Source: an uncultured Lachnospiraceae bacterium
GTDB lineage: Bacteria; Bacillota; Clostridia; Lachnospirales; Lachnospiraceae
DNA length: 64,000 nt
NCBI GenBank assembly: GCA_910577275.1
Contig: CAJTMW010000019.1
Span: 5,377-69,376, forward strand
Direction: 5' to 3'
Shown piece after piece: positions 61,790 to 64,000 of this stretch (position 1 is the stretch's first letter; each line of letters starts with the position of its first letter). The notes below the pieces were generated by a model. The model had not been told where the DNA came from. It saw only the letters and a program-made list of their open reading frames with translations, and searched no databases. The translations under genes were made by a program, and so were the position numbers.

Positions 61790-63283
61790 ATGGGAAAACC
61801 AACAGGATTTATGGATTATAAAAGGGAAGTGTCGAAGGATACCCCCCCGAAAGAGAGAATTAAAAATTTCAGGGAGTTTCACGAGCATCTCCCCATGGAG
61901 CGGCAGCAGCTGCAGGGAGCCCGGTGCATGGAGTGCGGCGTGCCTTTCTGCCAGTCGGGAATGACCATAGGAGGCATGACCAGCGGATGTCCTCTGCACA
62001 ATCTGGTGCCGGAGTGGAACGACCTTGTTTATACGGGAAACTGGGAGCAGGCTTACCACAGGCTTGTGAAAACCAACAGCTTCCCGGAGTTTACATCCAG
62101 AGTATGCCCCGCGCTCTGCGAAGCCGCCTGCACCTGCGGTTTAAACGGAGAGCCGGTTGCCACGAAGGAAAATGAGTACGCCATCATTGAAAATGCCTAT
62201 GAAAAAGGTTATGCCCTGCCGAAGCCCCCGAAGGTGAGAACCGGAAAAACCGTGGCGGTAGTGGGAAGCGGTCCCTCCGGTCTTGCGGCGGCGGACCAGT
62301 TAAACAAGCGGGGACACAGCGTTACCGTATTCGAGCGTTCCGATAGAATCGGCGGGCTTCTCATGTACGGCATTCCCAATATGAAGCTGGAAAAGCAGAT
62401 TGTGGAGCGGAAAATCAAGGTGATGGAAGCAGAGGGCGTTACCTTTGTAACCGGCGCGGACGTGGGGAAGGAGATGAAGGCGGATAAGCTCTTAAAAGAC
62501 TTTGACAGGGTGATTTTAGCCTGCGGAGCCTCCAATCCCAGAGATATAAACGTGCCGGGGCGAGACGCAAAGGGAATTTATTTTGCGGTGGATTTCCTTA
62601 AGGCAAACACCAAAAGCCTGCTGGATTCGGATTTTAAGGACGGGAAATTCGTGAATGTCAGGGATAAAAACGTGGTCATCATCGGCGGCGGCGACACCGG
62701 AAACGACTGCGTGGGCACCAGCATCCGCCACGGCTGTAAATCCGTGACCCAGATTGAGATGATGCCCAAAGCCCCGGATAAGCGGGCAGAAAACAACCCC
62801 TGGCCACAGTGGCCGAAGGTCTGCAAGACAGATTACGGACAGGAGGAGGCCATTGCCCTGTTCGGCCATGACCCCAGAATTTACGAATCCACGATAAAGG
62901 AGTTTGTGAAAGACAAAAACGGGAACCTGAAAGCTGTGAAAATCGTGAAGCTGCGCTGGGAAAAGGACGAGGCGAGCGGACGGATGGCAATGAAAGAAGT
63001 GGAGGGAAGCGAGCAGAGCCTCCCGGCGGAGATTGTGCTGATTGCGGCAGGTTTTCTTGGAAGCCAGAAGTATGTGACCGATGCTTTCAAGGTGGCGGTA
63101 AACCAGAGAACCAACGTGGACACCGCTCCCGGAGGGTACGAGACCTCGGTGAAAAATGTGTTTACCGCAGGAGACATGCACAGAGGACAGTCTCTGGTGG
63201 TCTGGGCAATCCGCGAAGGGCGGGAGGCCGCAAGGGCGGTGGACGAGAGTTTGATGGGGTATACGAATCTGATGGTGCAGTAA
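61790..63283 (+). CDS. gltD: Glutamate synthase, small subunit
   Basis: 497 aa from ATG 61790; the ATG at 61778 contains the GGAGG ribosome binding site and is unlikely to be used. The N-terminal Fe-S part has CMECGVPFCQ and CPALCEAACTCG for two 4Fe-4S clusters. The FAD site is AVVGSGPSGLAAADQL, the NADPH site VIIGGGDTGNDCVG and the C-terminal FAD contact FTAGDMHRGQSLVVWA. It oxidises NAD(P)H and passes electrons to GltB for ammonium assimilation. Confidence 0.96.
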   Translation: MGKPTGFMDYKREVSKDTPPKERIKNFREFHEHLPMERQQLQGARCMECGVPFCQSGMTIGGMTSGCPLHNLVPEWNDLVYTGNWEQAYHRLVKTNSFPEFTSRVCPALCEAACTCGLNGEPVATKENEYAIIENAYEKGYALPKPPKVRTGKTVAVVGSGPSGLAAADQLNKRGHSVTVFERSDRIGGLLMYGIPNMKLEKQIVERKIKVMEAEGVTFVTGADVGKEMKADKLLKDFDRVILACGASNPRDINVPGRDAKGIYFAVDFLKANTKSLLDSDFKDGKFVNVRDKNVVIIGGGDTGNDCVGTSIRHGCKSVTQIEMMPKAPDKRAENNPWPQWPKVCKTDYGQEEAIALFGHDPRIYESTIKEFVKDKNGNLKAVKIVKLRWEKDEASGRMAMKEVEGSEQSLPAEIVLIAAGFLGSQKYVTDAFKVAVNQRTNVDTAPGGYETSVKNVFTAGDMHRGQSLVVWAIREGREAARAVDESLMGYTNLMVQ

Positions 63284-63326
63284 GTACAAAGGCAGTATCC
63301 CGATGCACTCAAAAAATGACGGTGGT

Positions 63327-63363
63327 AAAATCCTGTGGTTGTTTTGGCAATCACGGGATTTTT
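63327..63363 (+). terminator. Intrinsic terminator after gltBD
   Basis: AAAATCCTGTGGTTG (63327-63341), loop TTTTGG, CAATCACGGGATTTTT (63348-63363), with two G-U pairs and a T run. An outer pair GCACTC (63305-63310) and GAGTGC (63371-63376) may extend it. Confidence 0.8.
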
Positions 63364-63749
63364 CCTTATGCGAGTGCAGGGCGGATGTCCGACAAGAAAT
63401 AAACCACCAGCCAATTCATAATATTGTCAGTCAGTACGTACAATCCGGTGACCTGTGAGTGGCATGGCCGAGTTGTTACAATTTTATAAAAATGACGAAA
63501 TACCATTGAAAAATTCTCCGCCCTGTGCTATGCTGTCATTATCAAATTAAGCATATAGAGATGTAATCTGTAAATCAATTCTTATTACAATAAACTGGGA
63601 CAGCGTTGTTACAATAAGCTGGCGTTTGTTGTGTATGGAAAACCAATTTCCTGTCTGATTAAAATCTGTTATTATCGGATATCTTCCGATAATCGTATGC
63701 TTATTTTCCAGAGAAAACTCCGCCGGAGTAACCGGCGGGCAAACTGAAA
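63364..63749 (+). promoter_or_regulatory. Gene-free stretch with promoter, direct repeats and hairpins
   Basis: Promoter TTGAAA (63506-63511), 17 bp, TATGCT (63529-63534). Direct repeats TTACAATAARCTGG at 63585-63598 and 63609-63622, 24 bp apart. Hairpin ATTATCGGA/TCCGATAAT (63671-63693) and hairpin CCGCCGG/CCGGCGG (63720-63738) just before the next ORF. No gene is supported here. Confidence 0.55.
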
Positions 63750-64000
63750 ATGGCAGAAGATTTTAAACAGGCAGCAACCGCTTTAACAGACAGAGCTTCG
63801 GCGCCTTTTACTATCTTCTGCGGATGGGAGGATAAAGGAAGGGTGAACGCAGCCGAAGAAAAAATGGATACAGTTGAGAAAGAGTTTCTGGCATTTCCTG
63901 ATATTGCGGCGGATACGATTAATGCGCTGCTGTATCAGGGGCAGGCATTGACGGACGCAGAGTGTTTATGGCCGGGACCGACGGAGACAATCTATCAGGG
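63750..64000 (+). CDS. Partial ORF, Rpn/PD-(D/E)XK transposase-like protein (N-terminus only)
   Basis: ATG 63750 opens a frame that stays open to the window end (83 codons). From residue 39 (MDTVEKEFLAFPDIAADTI, NALLYQG) it resembles the start of Rpn-family recombination-promoting nucleases, which are numerous in Lachnospiraceae. The first 38 residues do not look like the family, so the true start may be ATG 63864. Ribosome binding site weak (GGCGGG). Truncated by the window edge; the nuclease residues are not visible. Confidence 0.55.
   Translation, partial: MAEDFKQAATALTDRASAPFTIFCGWEDKGRVNAAEEKMDTVEKEFLAFPDIAADTINALLYQGQALTDAECLWPGPTETIYQ

Noticed and set aside
63585..63622. Direct repeats TTACAATAARCTGG as insertion-sequence ends or an attachment site
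   Set aside because: They are in the same orientation 24 bp apart with no mobile gene between them; kept only as a note in the gene-free stretch.
1..64000. tRNA, rRNA or classical riboswitch genes
   Set aside because: None could be recognised on either strand by eye.

Overview
The window looks like a chromosomal segment of a gut-type member of the Clostridia, most probably Lachnospiraceae. The evidence is the strong AGGAGG-type ribosome binding sites, a PPi-type phosphofructokinase, glgP, gltBD and generally moderate GC. No rRNA or tRNA gene was found to fix the taxon. Almost every gene lies on the + strand.

Region 1 (1-3 kb) is a regulatory cassette: an unrecognised 139-aa protein, a GGDEF diguanylate cyclase with an intact I-site, and a SARP/BTAD-type transcription factor. 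The last two proteins share a C-terminal domain that looks like a degenerate GGDEF fold.

Region 2 (3-46 kb) is an accessory Sec (SecA2/SecY2) and glycosylation island, a system best known from streptococci, staphylococci and lactobacilli. It begins with a 2141-aa serine-rich repeat protein (SRRP) carrying 116 exact-length copies of a 10-residue repeat. A 49-aa single-span membrane protein overlaps the SRRP stop codon. Then come secY2, asp1, asp2, asp3 and secA2, followed by an unusually large set of glycosyltransferases: six GtfA-like, four GtfB-like, two plain Nss/Gtf3-like, three intact Nss-Fn3-GT2 fusions, one decayed fusion and one GT8 pseudogene. A fused Fe-S/FrhB-like, pyruvyl-transferase and ILEI-like protein closes the island. 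The expected work flow is O-glycosylation of the SRRP in the cytosol by GtfA/GtfB, glycan extension by Nss and GT2 modules, acetylation and chaperoning by Asp1-3, and export through SecA2/SecY2. The SRRP promoter and the secY2 promoter share a striking motif: direct repeats 12 bp apart, ending 9 bp before an extended -10. This is the layout expected for a SARP activator, and a SARP gene sits immediately upstream.

Region 3 (46-52 kb) is central carbon metabolism: PPi-phosphofructokinase, a MshEN/CheX-like protein, a LacI-family regulator and glycogen phosphorylase. Near-identical LacI-type operators lie at the pfp and glgP promoters.

Region 4 (52-64 kb) is core-genome-like: an S1-domain protein, a HAD phosphatase, a CPBP protease, a DUF1016/YhcG nuclease gene broken by one stop codon, a TIGR04076-HMA fusion, and the glutamate synthase genes gltB and gltD with a hairpin/terminator in the leader. 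A partial Rpn/transposase-like ORF runs off the end.

Family names come from motif and sequence recognition by eye; no database search was run.
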